Assembly: GCF_037646345.1 (NCBI RefSeq)
Contig: NZ_JBBEWR010000001.1
Location: 186,001 to 250,000, forward strand
Origin: Ascidiimonas aurantiaca
GTDB taxonomy: Bacteria; Bacteroidota; Bacteroidia; Flavobacteriales; Flavobacteriaceae
DNA: 64,000 nucleotides
Direction: 5' to 3'
Shown here: positions 1 to 7,778 of the stretch, in pieces
Position numbering within the stretch: position 1 is the stretch's first letter
Layout: the number at the start of each line of letters is the position of its first letter
The notes under the pieces: model-generated
What the model was told of the DNA's origin: nothing
Databases searched by the model: none
Seen by the model: only the letters and a program-made list of their open reading frames with translations
Translations under genes and position numbers: made by a program

Positions 1-513
1 GGCAGGGAGCGATTCGAGAAGCAGCGTATTAATTAGTACCATAGCGGGCAGTTGAATAACACCTACCTGGTTTTTTAACATCCCCAGATCAATACCTGTT
101 TTTCCACCTACTGAAGCATCTACCATAGCGAGCAGGGTAGTAGGAACATTTATAAAAGCCATACCTCTCATAAAAGTAGCAGCTACAAAACCACCCAGGT
201 CTGTTATAACACCACCTCCAAGGTTGATCATCAGGCTTTTACGATTTGCGCCCAATTCGGATAGAGCTTCCCAAACCCCCGTACAGGTATGTATGTTTTT
301 GTTTTCTTCTCCAGACTCTATTTCAATGATCTCAATAGTAATTTCAGTGACTATTTGACTAAGGAAGAAAGGGAGGCAGTATTCATGAGTATTCTCATCT
401 ACCAGAACGAAAATACCAGAGGGTTGGGTATTCTGAATATAGGCGTTAAGTTGAACAAAACCTTCTTCGTTAAAATGTATATTACACCCCTTGGTGGATA
501 TTGTTTCCGGCAT
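1..513 (-). CDS. aroB: 3-dehydroquinate synthase, N-terminal part (runs off the window)
   Basis: Converts DAHP to 3-dehydroquinate, the second step of the shikimate pathway, in the cytoplasm. The first 171 codons lie here on the minus strand and the C-terminal metal-binding half is beyond position 1. The visible protein holds the NAD-binding signature of the family: NLGGGVITDLGGFVAATFMRG, then the NVPTTLLAMVDASVGGKTGID block, the latter strongly diagnostic. I chose the ATG at 513 (MPETISTKG) because the frame is continuous from there and leaves a normal-length N-terminus. It is divergent from the proline dehydrogenase gene. Partial only because of the window edge; identification is firm. Confidence 0.93.
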   Translation of the reverse strand, partial: MPETISTKGCNIHFNEEGFVQLNAYIQNTQPSGIFVLVDENTHEYCLPFFLSQIVTEITIEIIEIESGEENKNIHTCTGVWEALSELGANRKSLMINLGGGVITDLGGFVAATFMRGMAFINVPTTLLAMVDASVGGKTGIDLGMLKNQVGVIQLPAMVLINTLLLESLPA

Positions 514-579
514 GAAATGTGTTGTTATTTAAGACTGACAAATTAAAAACATTTTCTCTAAAAATTGAACATTCCATAG

Positions 580-587
580 TATATTTG
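580..587 (+). promoter_or_regulatory. Candidate -7 box for proline dehydrogenase
   Basis: TATATTTG matches the Bacteroidota housekeeping -7 consensus TAnnTTTG. It ends 19 bases before the ATG of the proline dehydrogenase gene, a sensible leader length. I see no clear TTG -33 element at the usual 17-22 base spacing, so this is a half-site call. Confidence 0.5.
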
Positions 588-606
588 CACATCCTTTTGT
601 TATTAC

Positions 607-1773
607 ATGAAAAAGATATTTGATAATACTGAGATCGCTTTCTCGCTCAAATCCAATAATGAACTCAAAAAAGCACGTTTACTGTTTCAGGTTATGTCAA
701 GCCCCACTCTGGTAAAATTGGGTACATGGCTAACTCTGGTATCTTTAAAATGGAAACTTCCTGTAAAATCGCTTATAAAAAATACCATTTTTCAACAGTT
801 TTGTGGAGGTACAGATCTGGATGAATGTAAGCCCATAATCAACAAGCTTTTAAATACGGGGGTAACTTCTATAATGGACTATTCCGTAGAGGGAAAAGAA
901 GAAGAGGCAGAGTTTGATAAAGCATTACAAACCAAACTCCTGTTAATTGAGTTCGCGAAAAAAAATAAAGGAATTTCATATGCATCTATGAAGCCTTCTG
1001 CTCTGGGGCGTTTTGCCATATGGCAAAAAGTTACGGGGAAAGAAGCACTTTCTGAGGCCGAACAAAAAGAATGGGATCGAATTGAGGTGCGTTTTGATAC
1101 TATATGTAAAAGAGCAACCGAATTGCATGTGCCTATAATGGTTGATGCGGAAGAAAGCTGGATGCAGGATGCCGCAGATAAACTGGTTGAGAAGATGATG
1201 CGCCGCTATAACATTAAAGACGTAATTGTTTTTAATACCGTACAGTGTTACCGCTGGGACCGACTGGATTTTGTCAAGGACCTGGAAGTCAAAGCGCGAA
1301 ATGGTGGGTTCTTAGTAGGTGTAAAACTGGTGAGAGGGGCATATATGGAAAAAGAAAATGAAAGAGCTAAAACTCTTAATTACCCAACCCCTATTTGTGC
1401 TGACAAAGCTGCTACGGACCTTAATTTTGATGAGGTACTGCGCTATACAATAGACCGTTTGGATATATTTTCAGTTTTTGTAGGTTCACACAATGAACCG
1501 AGTACTTATCTTGCCATGGAGTTAATGGAAGCTAAGGGGCTAAAAAAGGATCATTCAAGGATTTGGTTTGGGCAGTTGTATGGTATGAGCGATCAAATTA
1601 CATATAATCTGGCCAAATATGGTTACAATGTAACCAAGTTATTACCTTTTGGTCCCATCAAAGAGGTGATTCCTTATCTTATAAGAAGAGCCGAAGAAAA
1701 TACTTCAGTAGCCGGGCAAACAGGAAGAGAACTGTTATTACTCAATCAGGAATTAAAACGAAGAAAAATTTAA
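607..1773 (+). CDS. Proline dehydrogenase (monofunctional, FAD-dependent)
   Basis: Oxidises L-proline to pyrroline-5-carboxylate and passes electrons via FAD to quinone, the first step of proline catabolism. At 388 residues it is a stand-alone PRODH barrel, not the large PutA fusion. Family signatures are clear: KLVRGAYMEKE near residue 240, GSHNEPST near 300, FGQLYGMSDQ near 325, and RRAEENTSV at about 360, which contains the substrate-contacting Arg pair. It starts at the ATG after TTATTAC and is divergent from aroB. No pyrroline-5-carboxylate dehydrogenase gene is adjacent, so that step is encoded elsewhere. Confidence 0.94.
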   Translation: MKKIFDNTEIAFSLKSNNELKKARLLFQVMSSPTLVKLGTWLTLVSLKWKLPVKSLIKNTIFQQFCGGTDLDECKPIINKLLNTGVTSIMDYSVEGKEEEAEFDKALQTKLLLIEFAKKNKGISYASMKPSALGRFAIWQKVTGKEALSEAEQKEWDRIEVRFDTICKRATELHVPIMVDAEESWMQDAADKLVEKMMRRYNIKDVIVFNTVQCYRWDRLDFVKDLEVKARNGGFLVGVKLVRGAYMEKENERAKTLNYPTPICADKAATDLNFDEVLRYTIDRLDIFSVFVGSHNEPSTYLAMELMEAKGLKKDHSRIWFGQLYGMSDQITYNLAKYGYNVTKLLPFGPIKEVIPYLIRRAEENTSVAGQTGRELLLLNQELKRRKI

Positions 1774-2129
1774 TTTGCTTTTTCTTTCATCGCAGTGACG
1801 ATAACTGTACTATCACAGTTTTTTAAAGTAATTTCAATTTCTTTAGTGTTGTGACTACCTTCTACAGTGTATAGTTTACAGGGTTTTGCGCGCGTATCGC
1901 TTTTTGAGAATACTACGTCTCCATTGGTTAACAGTGTTTTTATAACCAGAGTGTCTTTAAGAGCAATTCCCTTGCCCAACTCCATAGGTTTGCTTCGTAA
2001 CTCTTTAAGTACCCGGCAATTGGGAGAATAACAAAACTTAGTGTCTTTTCCCTTGAAAAAAAAAGAAAGAATAACAAGTCCTATGGCAAAACCTATAAGG
2101 TAGAAGCCAATTCTTTTAAGCAAACTCAT
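1770..2129 (-). CDS. Small membrane-anchored protein, possibly DUF4258
   Basis: A 119-residue protein with one N-terminal hydrophobic segment (about residues 6-25, rich in Ile, Gly and Phe) and a soluble, probably periplasmic, domain. The soluble part starts with a CYSPNCRVLKELR stretch and has two further Cys residues (KPCKLY, KNCDS), so four Cys in all. I associate this shape and position beside alanine dehydrogenase with flavobacterial DUF4258 proteins, but that is from memory. Its 3' end overlaps the last codon of the convergent proline dehydrogenase by four bases. It lies six bases downstream of ald and is probably co-transcribed with it. Function unknown. Confidence 0.75.
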   Translation of the reverse strand: MSLLKRIGFYLIGFAIGLVILSFFFKGKDTKFCYSPNCRVLKELRSKPMELGKGIALKDTLVIKTLLTNGDVVFSKSDTRAKPCKLYTVEGSHNTKEIEITLKNCDSTVIVTAMKEKAN

Positions 2130-2135
2130 GTAAAA

Positions 2136-3335
2136 TTAAAAAATAAGAAAATTAATATCATTATACGAAAGGTCAAACCAGTCTGCTACCGATTTGCTGG
2201 TTAGAATTCCATGGTAAAAATACAAACCATTTCGCAAACCTCGATCAAAACGAAGTGAATTCTCCAGTCCGCCATCTTCTCCAATTTTTAGCAGATACGG
2301 AGTAAAAATATTGCTAATAGAAACAGAGGCCGTTCGGCTGTAACGTGAAGGTATATTGGGAACACAATAATGTATTACACCGTGCTTTTCAAAAGTGGGG
2401 TGCTCATGAGTGGTAATCTCACTGGTTTCAAAGCATCCTCCCATATCAATACTTACATCTATGGCAATGGCCCCGTTTTTCATATTCTCAACCATAGTTT
2501 CGGTTATAATAACTGGTGCACGGTCTTTACCGCGAACGGCACCAATTAAAACATCACATCTTCGAAGTGACTTAATTAGTGTTTTGGGTTGTACCGTGGA
2601 TGTATAGAGGGACCTGCCCAGATGGGTTTGTATGCGTCTAAGCCGGGTAAGAGAATTGTCAAATATTTTTACGTTAGCTCCCAGTCCCAAAGCAGACCGG
2701 GCTGCAAATTCGCCTACGGTACCGGCTCCCAGTATGACCACATCTACCGGAGGGACCCCGGTAATATTTCCAAAAAGAAGACCATTACCGCTACGGGCAT
2801 TGGTCATAAGTTCTGATGCGATCAAAACAGAGGCGGTACCGGCTATTTCGCTCAAAGCTCTCACTGCCGGGTAATCTCCGTCATCGTCTTTTATATATTC
2901 AAAAGCAATAGCTGTTACCCTTTTTTTTGCGAGTTCTTCGAAGTACTTCTTGCTTCGTGTTTTGATCTGTAAAGCAGAAATAAGAATGGTTTTGAAACTT
3001 ACCATTTTAAGCTCTTTCAGAGAAGGAGGTTCTATTTTTAAAAGAATAGGGCATGAAAATACTTTTTCAGTATCGTTGGTGATTTCTCCACCGGCATCAC
3101 TGTATTCTTTATCGGAAAAGTTAGAACCTTCACCTGCTCCCGATTCTACCAAAACTCTATGGCCGTGGGAAGTTAATGCATTAACTGCATCGGGAGTAAG
3201 GCAAACACGTTTCTCCTGATACGCGTTTTCTTTGGGAATGCCTATGAATAACTCACCTTTTTGCCGTAATATTTCCAGTTTTTCTTCCTGGGGCAATAAT
3301 TGCTGTTTGGTGAAAGGAGACAGAGATTCGCTCAT
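2136..3335 (-). CDS. ald: Alanine dehydrogenase (AlaDH/PNT family)
   Basis: NAD-dependent oxidative deamination of L-alanine to pyruvate and ammonium. The 399-residue protein has the AlaDH/PNT N-terminal domain (IGIPKENAYQEKRVCLTPDA near residue 33, where the Lys and Arg bind substrate) and the Rossmann domain (VVILGAGTVGEFAARSALG near residue 200). It differs from the compact 370-residue Bacillus-type enzyme by an N-terminal extension of about 30 residues, as in the Bacteroidota subgroup. The shared fold also includes the transhydrogenase alpha subunit, but no beta-subunit gene or membrane segment is present, so alanine dehydrogenase is preferred. Second in a minus-strand run after the 191-residue membrane protein. 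Confidence 0.88.
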   Translation of the reverse strand: MSESLSPFTKQQLLPQEEKLEILRQKGELFIGIPKENAYQEKRVCLTPDAVNALTSHGHRVLVESGAGEGSNFSDKEYSDAGGEITNDTEKVFSCPILLKIEPPSLKELKMVSFKTILISALQIKTRSKKYFEELAKKRVTAIAFEYIKDDDGDYPAVRALSEIAGTASVLIASELMTNARSGNGLLFGNITGVPPVDVVILGAGTVGEFAARSALGLGANVKIFDNSLTRLRRIQTHLGRSLYTSTVQPKTLIKSLRRCDVLIGAVRGKDRAPVIITETMVENMKNGAIAIDVSIDMGGCFETSEITTHEHPTFEKHGVIHYCVPNIPSRYSRTASVSISNIFTPYLLKIGEDGGLENSLRFDRGLRNGLYFYHGILTSKSVADWFDLSYNDINFLIF

Positions 3336-3346
3336 GAGCCTGATTT

Positions 3347-3922
3347 TTAGTGAATATCAGATAAGCGTTTCTTACGCTCTTCATCCCGGCGTCTTCTTTC
3401 TTCCCGCTCTTTTTGTTTGTATTCGTCCAACTCTCTTTCAATTTCTTTTAGATCAATTCCGTAAATGAGTTTATCAAAAAGGCGAATACGTATCCAATAA
3501 ACAGTAGGAGCAACGATCATTAAAATAGGGATAACCCAATAGATCTCTACTTCATCTATAAACTGTGAACCTCTGTTGATTGCTGAGAAAAGTTGAAAAG
3601 CATACATGGCAATAGGGACCAGTATAATATGGTACCACCATTGTTTACAGGTTAAAAACCAAAGTACAAATAAATAAAAGGGAACCAGTTTGCCTAAAAT
3701 AATCCATAGTGCAATATAAACACTGCTGAATTGCCCTTTATTCAGAACAAACAAACCAAAATCCCAGGAAGGGGCATCCGTAGGGATATTGATAATGTCG
3801 TAAAAATACGCCACAAAAGGAGAAAGTCCTATCAGTACAATAAGCACACCGTCAATGGTGAAACGCCTGATGTAACTCTTTTTGTTTGCGTCTTTAGAAA
3901 CGTTACGTACTTTATCTTTCAT
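3347..3922 (-). CDS. Hypothetical four-helix membrane protein
   Basis: A 191-residue protein that I do not recognise. It has about four hydrophobic segments (roughly residues 27-47, 65-90, 94-113 and 128-148) and ends in a highly charged, probably helical, Lys/Arg/Glu-rich cytoplasmic tail of about 35 residues. Eleven bases separate it from the ald gene, which it probably shares a transcript with. Nothing in the sequence indicates a catalytic function. Confidence 0.8.
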   Translation of the reverse strand: MKDKVRNVSKDANKKSYIRRFTIDGVLIVLIGLSPFVAYFYDIINIPTDAPSWDFGLFVLNKGQFSSVYIALWIILGKLVPFYLFVLWFLTCKQWWYHIILVPIAMYAFQLFSAINRGSQFIDEVEIYWVIPILMIVAPTVYWIRIRLFDKLIYGIDLKEIERELDEYKQKEREERRRRDEERKKRLSDIH

Positions 3923-4136
3923 TAATGAAATTATTGTCTCTACCTCTGTCTTAATAGTTTTTAAATACTATAAAACTTTCCGAAAGGTAACAAAAAAATA
4001 GAAGAAAAGTTAATAATCCAAATTATATCACTAAAAACGGAATGCCTGATAAAGCAAGGAGGGTACAGTCATTGTAGTTAAGTTCAAACTATAAATTAAT
4101 GACCCTGTTGGGGCAATAAGGGGCACCGTTTGCTTA

Positions 4137-4163
4137 ATAAAAAAAGCACCGGAAAGGTGCTTT
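4137..4163 (-). terminator. Rho-independent terminator of the small lipoprotein gene
   Basis: On the minus strand AAAGCACC, a five-base TTTCC loop and GGTGCTTT form a perfect eight-base-pair stem followed by a T-rich tract. It lies about 55 bases past the stop of the 49-residue lipoprotein and isolates that gene from the ald cluster. Confidence 0.85.
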
Positions 4164-4216
4164 GTTTATAAGCGAATTTTTATTTCAATATCTTTAATCA
4201 AATAGAATATAAAGAC

Positions 4217-4366
4217 TTATACTACGTCTGTTACTTTGATTTTACTTTTCTCTACGCCTTGCTTATCATATAGACTATCTTCATCAGCTACGCTGTTTGG
4301 GCTACAAGAAACAAATAAAAAGGCTGCTACAAATGCTACTGCGAATAAAAATCTTTTAGTATTCAT
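4217..4366 (-). CDS. Small secreted lipoprotein, 49 residues
   Basis: The minus strand encodes a 49-residue protein beginning MNTKRFLFAVAFVAAF and reaching a lipobox (LFVSC, Cys21). The mature part is only 28 residues, acidic near its start (VADEDSLYDK) and Lys-rich near its end. A TAGGTTTG promoter box lies upstream and a perfect terminator downstream, so it is an independently expressed monocistronic gene. Similar tiny lipoproteins occur in flavobacteria, but I know of no function. The plus-strand frame over this region is its shadow. Confidence 0.8.
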   Translation of the reverse strand: MNTKRFLFAVAFVAAFLFVSCSPNSVADEDSLYDKQGVEKSKIKVTDVV

Positions 4367-4397
4367 GATGTTTAATTTTTTTTGGTTACCGATGGTA

Positions 4398-4405
4398 CAA
4401 ACCTA
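4398..4405 (-). promoter_or_regulatory. Candidate -7 box for the small lipoprotein gene
   Basis: Read on the minus strand the bases are TAGGTTTG, a full match to the Bacteroidota TAnnTTTG -7 consensus. The box lies 32 bases upstream of the lipoprotein ATG at 4366. No clear -33 TTG is seen because the upstream bases form a T-run. Confidence 0.55.
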
Positions 4406-4526
4406 CACAAAAAAAAAAAGCGCATGTAAAATACTTTTATTGTATCTTTAACGATTTTTTTGTGCAGTTTATCGAATATTTACCAGCGATAATATAGTAA
4501 AAAAAACATTTGGTGCTATAAAATTC

Positions 4527-4931
4527 TTATAATATTTTAATTATTCTCTGATTTCCCTCTAATTTTTGTATATGTATCTCTGTTACGTTCTCAGGTAAGA
4601 ACTTCTCTACCTTTTCCGGCCATTCAATAAGCACCCAGGCATTTGATTCAAGATATTCTTCCAGCCCTATATCCAGGGCTTCTTCGGGAGTATCAATACG
4701 ATAAAAATCGAAATGATAAATTTTCCCGGAGTCTCCGGAGTACTCATTTACCAGGGCAAAGGTAGGACTGGTAGTTGGGTGGGTTACTCCAAGTGCTTTT
4801 ACAATAGCTTTAATAAGAGTAGTTTTTCCTGTTCCCATTTCGCCGTAAAACAATAAGGTATGGTTATGGGCTCTTTGAATGATTTCCCGTGCTATAACGT
4901 CAATATCTTCTAAGCTGTATATTGAATTCAT
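4527..4931 (-). CDS. tsaE: tRNA threonylcarbamoyladenosine biosynthesis protein TsaE
   Basis: ATPase partner of TsaB/TsaD in making the universal t6A37 modification of ANN-decoding tRNAs. The 134-residue length is normal. The Walker A motif GEMGTGKTTLIKAI is near residue 30, the PTTSPTFALVNEY switch-I block near 52, and the HFDFYR and LIEWPEK segments follow as expected. It lies two bases downstream of porX and must be translated from the same message. Coupling of tsaE with porX is a common flavobacterial arrangement with no obvious functional link. Confidence 0.95.
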   Translation of the reverse strand: MNSIYSLEDIDVIAREIIQRAHNHTLLFYGEMGTGKTTLIKAIVKALGVTHPTTSPTFALVNEYSGDSGKIYHFDFYRIDTPEEALDIGLEEYLESNAWVLIEWPEKVEKFLPENVTEIHIQKLEGNQRIIKIL

Positions 4932-4933
4932 AT

Positions 4934-6484
4934 TTATTTGGGTTCCAACACGACAAAAGGGATGATCATTTCTTCAAGGGACACTCCTCCGTGCTGATAG
5001 GTATTGCGGTAATAACTAACATAGTGATTGTAATTATTAGGATATGCAAAAAACAGATCACCTTTGGCAAAAATAAAAGAACTACTCATATTGATGGTGG
5101 GTAGCTTTATCTCTTTAGGGTTTCTGGCTGCAAGTACATCTTTTTCTTCATAGGTAAGGCTGCGCCCTGTTTTATATCTAAGGTTAAGACTGGTTTCTTT
5201 ATCGCCTACCACTTTGGAGGGATTTTTTACGTTAATGGTACCATGATCTGTGGTAATAACCAGTTTAAAACCTAACTGTTGTGCCTGTTGTATAATGTCC
5301 AGCAAGGGAGAATTCTTGAACCAGCTTTGTGTGAGCGACCTATATGCTTTGTCGTTTGAAGCCAGTTCCTTCACAACTTCCATTTCGGTTTTAGAGTGTG
5401 AAAGCATATCAACAAAGTTATAGACCACTACTGTAAGATCATTGTTTTTTTGGGACCTGAAATTTTCTGCCAGTTTTTTTCCTGATTTTAAACTTGATAT
5501 TTTATGGTACTCCCATTTCAGAGAAAGCCCCAACCGCCGTATTTGCTCATTAAGAAAATCTTCTTCATGAAGGTTCTTACCTCCATCATCTACATCGTTT
5601 TTCCATAGTTTTGGATACAGTTTTTCCATATCAACCGGTGTAAGACCAGAAAATATAGCGTTTCTCGCATATTGTGTAGCAGTAGGTAATATACTGTAAT
5701 AGGGAGATTCTTTTGTCTTTTTATAGTACAGGTTTACTGTACTTTCAAAAGCTTTCCACTGGTCATACCGGAGATTGTCTATAACAACGAACAGTGTTGG
5801 TTTTTTCTTTTCAAGCTCGGGTACCAGTAGTTCCCGGAAAACGGTGTGCGACATAACCGGATGATCTTCATTTTCATGAAACCAGCTTCTGTAATTTTTT
5901 TCAATAAACTTTCCAAACTGATTGTTTGCTTCGATCTTTTGCGATTCCAGGATCTCAAACATTCCCGAATCTTCAATTTCTTCCAGCTCCAGTTCCCAGT
6001 AAACCAGTTTTTGGTAAAGGTCGGCCCATTCGCTGTATGAATTGGCCATTGCCATATCCATTGCGATTTTTCTGAATTCCTGTTGGTAATTAGCCGTTGT
6101 TTTTTCAGTTATCAATCTGGAATGGTCAAGACTTTTCTTTAGGCTCAGTAATATTTGGTTCGGATTTACCGGTTTAATTAAATAATCTGAGATTTTAGAG
6201 CCAATAGCCTCATCCATAATAAATTCCTCTTCACTCTTGGTAATCATGACTACCGGTAGCGTAGGCCGTAATGCCTTTATTTCATTAAGGGCTTCCAGGC
6301 CGGTAATTCCCGGCATGTTCTCATCCAGAAAAACAATATCAAAGTTTTGATCTTTAATATCTTCAATAGCTTCAGCACCACTTTTACAGGTGTCCACTAT
6401 ATAGTTTTTGTTTTGAAGAAATATTATATGGGGTTTTAATAACTCAATTTCATCATCTACCCATAATATTTTGATATTGCTCAT
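4934..6484 (-). CDS. porX: PorX: response regulator with PglZ phosphatase-like domain
   Basis: Regulator of the type IX secretion system, partner of the sensor kinase PorY, which is not in this window. Residues 1-115 form a CheY-like receiver with acidic pair D10/D11, phospho-acceptor D54 (FLDENMPG), T82 and K104 (LIKP). The remaining 400 residues are a PglZ/alkaline-phosphatase-superfamily domain with VVIDNLRYDQW and ITTDHGTINV metal-site blocks. PorX proteins of other Bacteroidota have been reported to have phosphodiesterase activity in this domain. The 516-residue length is normal. Its presence implies this organism secretes proteins by T9SS and probably glides. Confidence 0.93.
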   Translation of the reverse strand: MSNIKILWVDDEIELLKPHIIFLQNKNYIVDTCKSGAEAIEDIKDQNFDIVFLDENMPGITGLEALNEIKALRPTLPVVMITKSEEEFIMDEAIGSKISDYLIKPVNPNQILLSLKKSLDHSRLITEKTTANYQQEFRKIAMDMAMANSYSEWADLYQKLVYWELELEEIEDSGMFEILESQKIEANNQFGKFIEKNYRSWFHENEDHPVMSHTVFRELLVPELEKKKPTLFVVIDNLRYDQWKAFESTVNLYYKKTKESPYYSILPTATQYARNAIFSGLTPVDMEKLYPKLWKNDVDDGGKNLHEEDFLNEQIRRLGLSLKWEYHKISSLKSGKKLAENFRSQKNNDLTVVVYNFVDMLSHSKTEMEVVKELASNDKAYRSLTQSWFKNSPLLDIIQQAQQLGFKLVITTDHGTINVKNPSKVVGDKETSLNLRYKTGRSLTYEEKDVLAARNPKEIKLPTINMSSSFIFAKGDLFFAYPNNYNHYVSYYRNTYQHGGVSLEEMIIPFVVLEPK

Positions 6485-6489
6485 ATATG

Positions 6490-6497
6490 TATATTTG
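6490..6497 (+). promoter_or_regulatory. Candidate -7 box for the HD phosphohydrolase gene
   Basis: TATATTTG, a full TAnnTTTG match, ends 27 bases upstream of the TTG start at 6525. It lies in the divergent gap of about 40 bases between porX and the HD gene. No good -33 element is visible because it would fall inside the porX coding sequence. Confidence 0.5.
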
Positions 6498-6524
6498 TGT
6501 ACTATTTAAATAATACGTCAGGAT

Positions 6525-7748
6525 TTGAAAACATCCAACAAACTTAAAATTTTAAATGATCCAATTTACGGATTTATTACAATTCCTTCTGCCCTCATTT
6601 TTGATTTAGTTCAACATCCGTATTTTCAAAGATTACGTCGTATAAGTCAGATGGGGCTTTCATACCTTGTGTATCCCGGAGCTCACCATACCAGATTCCA
6701 TCATGCTTTGGGGTGTATGCATCTTATGCAAAAAACCATTCAGGTTTTGCGATCTAAGGATATTTCCATTAGTAAGGAAGAAGAAGAGGGGTTGCTTATA
6801 GCTATTCTTCTTCATGATATTGGGCATGGCCCGTTTTCGCATGCTATGGAGCACAGTATTGTGGACAAAGTTAACCATGAGCACATATCATTGCTGTTCA
6901 TGGAAGCACTGAATACCGAGTTTAACGGAAGTTTAACGCTTGCCATAGAAATCTTTAAGGGAGAATACCCGCGAGAATTTATGAACCATTTGGTTTCCGG
7001 CCAGTTAGACATTGACCGTACTGATTATTTGAAAAGGGACAGTTTTTTTACCGGAGTAGCCGAAGGTAATATTAATACAGAACGCATATTGAACATGCTT
7101 AATGTATTTGATGATGCCCTGGTAGTAGAAGAAAAAGGGATCTATTCGGTCGAGAAGTTTCTGGTGGCCAGAAGGCTTATGTACTGGCAGGTATATTTGC
7201 ATAAAACCAGCCTGGCAGCAGAACAACTACTGATAATGGTACTAAAAAGAGCTAAAGAACTGGTGAGCGGGGGTACTGTATTGTCATGCAGTACTGCTTT
7301 GCTTTTTTTTCTTGAACAAAAAATAGATGCTGATTCATTTAATGAAGAGGCTCTGGAAACGTTCTCAAAACTAGATGATTATGATGTGGTGGCCGCATTG
7401 AAAACATGGCAGGATCATTCTGATATTGTTCTTTCGCGTTTGTGTAAAATGTTGTTAAACCGAAAGCTGCCGGCTTCTAAACTAAAGGATAAACCGGTAT
7501 CCCGGCAAAAGCTTATGAAGATAAAGGCTAAAGTTAAAGAAAAATACGGGCTCTCTGATGCCGAAGTACCCTATTTCGTATTTCACGGAGCCATTGCCAA
7601 CCAGGCCTACGATGTAGAGAAACAGAACATTCATATCCTTTTTAAGAACGGTAAGATCAAAGATATCACCGCAGCATCAGATCAGTTAAATCTTCTGGCT
7701 CTTTCCAAACCCGTACGTAAATATTTCATATGCTATCCAAAAGAATAA
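6525..7748 (+). CDS. HD-domain phosphohydrolase (SAMHD1/dNTPase-like)
   Basis: A 407-residue metal-dependent phosphohydrolase. The HD signature is complete: HHTRFHHALGCMHL near residue 55 (first His) and LLHDIGHGPFSHAME near 97 (the HD pair), with an LDIDRTDYLKRD block near 165 giving the distal Asp. The opening NDPIYGFITIPS is characteristic of the YdhJ/SAMHD1-like group, which act on dNTPs or related nucleotides; the substrate here is not known. Translation must start at TTG 6525, since an in-frame stop lies at 6507 and no ATG occurs before conserved residues. Divergent from porX. Confidence 0.9.
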   Translation: MKTSNKLKILNDPIYGFITIPSALIFDLVQHPYFQRLRRISQMGLSYLVYPGAHHTRFHHALGCMHLMQKTIQVLRSKDISISKEEEEGLLIAILLHDIGHGPFSHAMEHSIVDKVNHEHISLLFMEALNTEFNGSLTLAIEIFKGEYPREFMNHLVSGQLDIDRTDYLKRDSFFTGVAEGNINTERILNMLNVFDDALVVEEKGIYSVEKFLVARRLMYWQVYLHKTSLAAEQLLIMVLKRAKELVSGGTVLSCSTALLFFLEQKIDADSFNEEALETFSKLDDYDVVAALKTWQDHSDIVLSRLCKMLLNRKLPASKLKDKPVSRQKLMKIKAKVKEKYGLSDAEVPYFVFHGAIANQAYDVEKQNIHILFKNGKIKDITAASDQLNLLALSKPVRKYFICYPKE

Positions 7749-7765
7749 TTTTAGCAGTTTTTTTA

Positions 7766-7773
7766 TACTTTTG
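7766..7773 (+). promoter_or_regulatory. Candidate -7 box immediately before lpxD
   Basis: TACTTTTG matches TAnnTTTG and ends five bases before the lpxD ATG at 7779. If used, transcription would start at or next to the start codon, giving a leaderless or nearly leaderless lpxD message. No TTG -33 element is seen, so chance occurrence is possible. Confidence 0.35.
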
Positions 7774-7778
7774 CCAGA

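Noticed and set aside
289..546. 85-codon plus-strand frame at the left edge
   Set aside because: Antisense to aroB, whose motifs are unambiguous.
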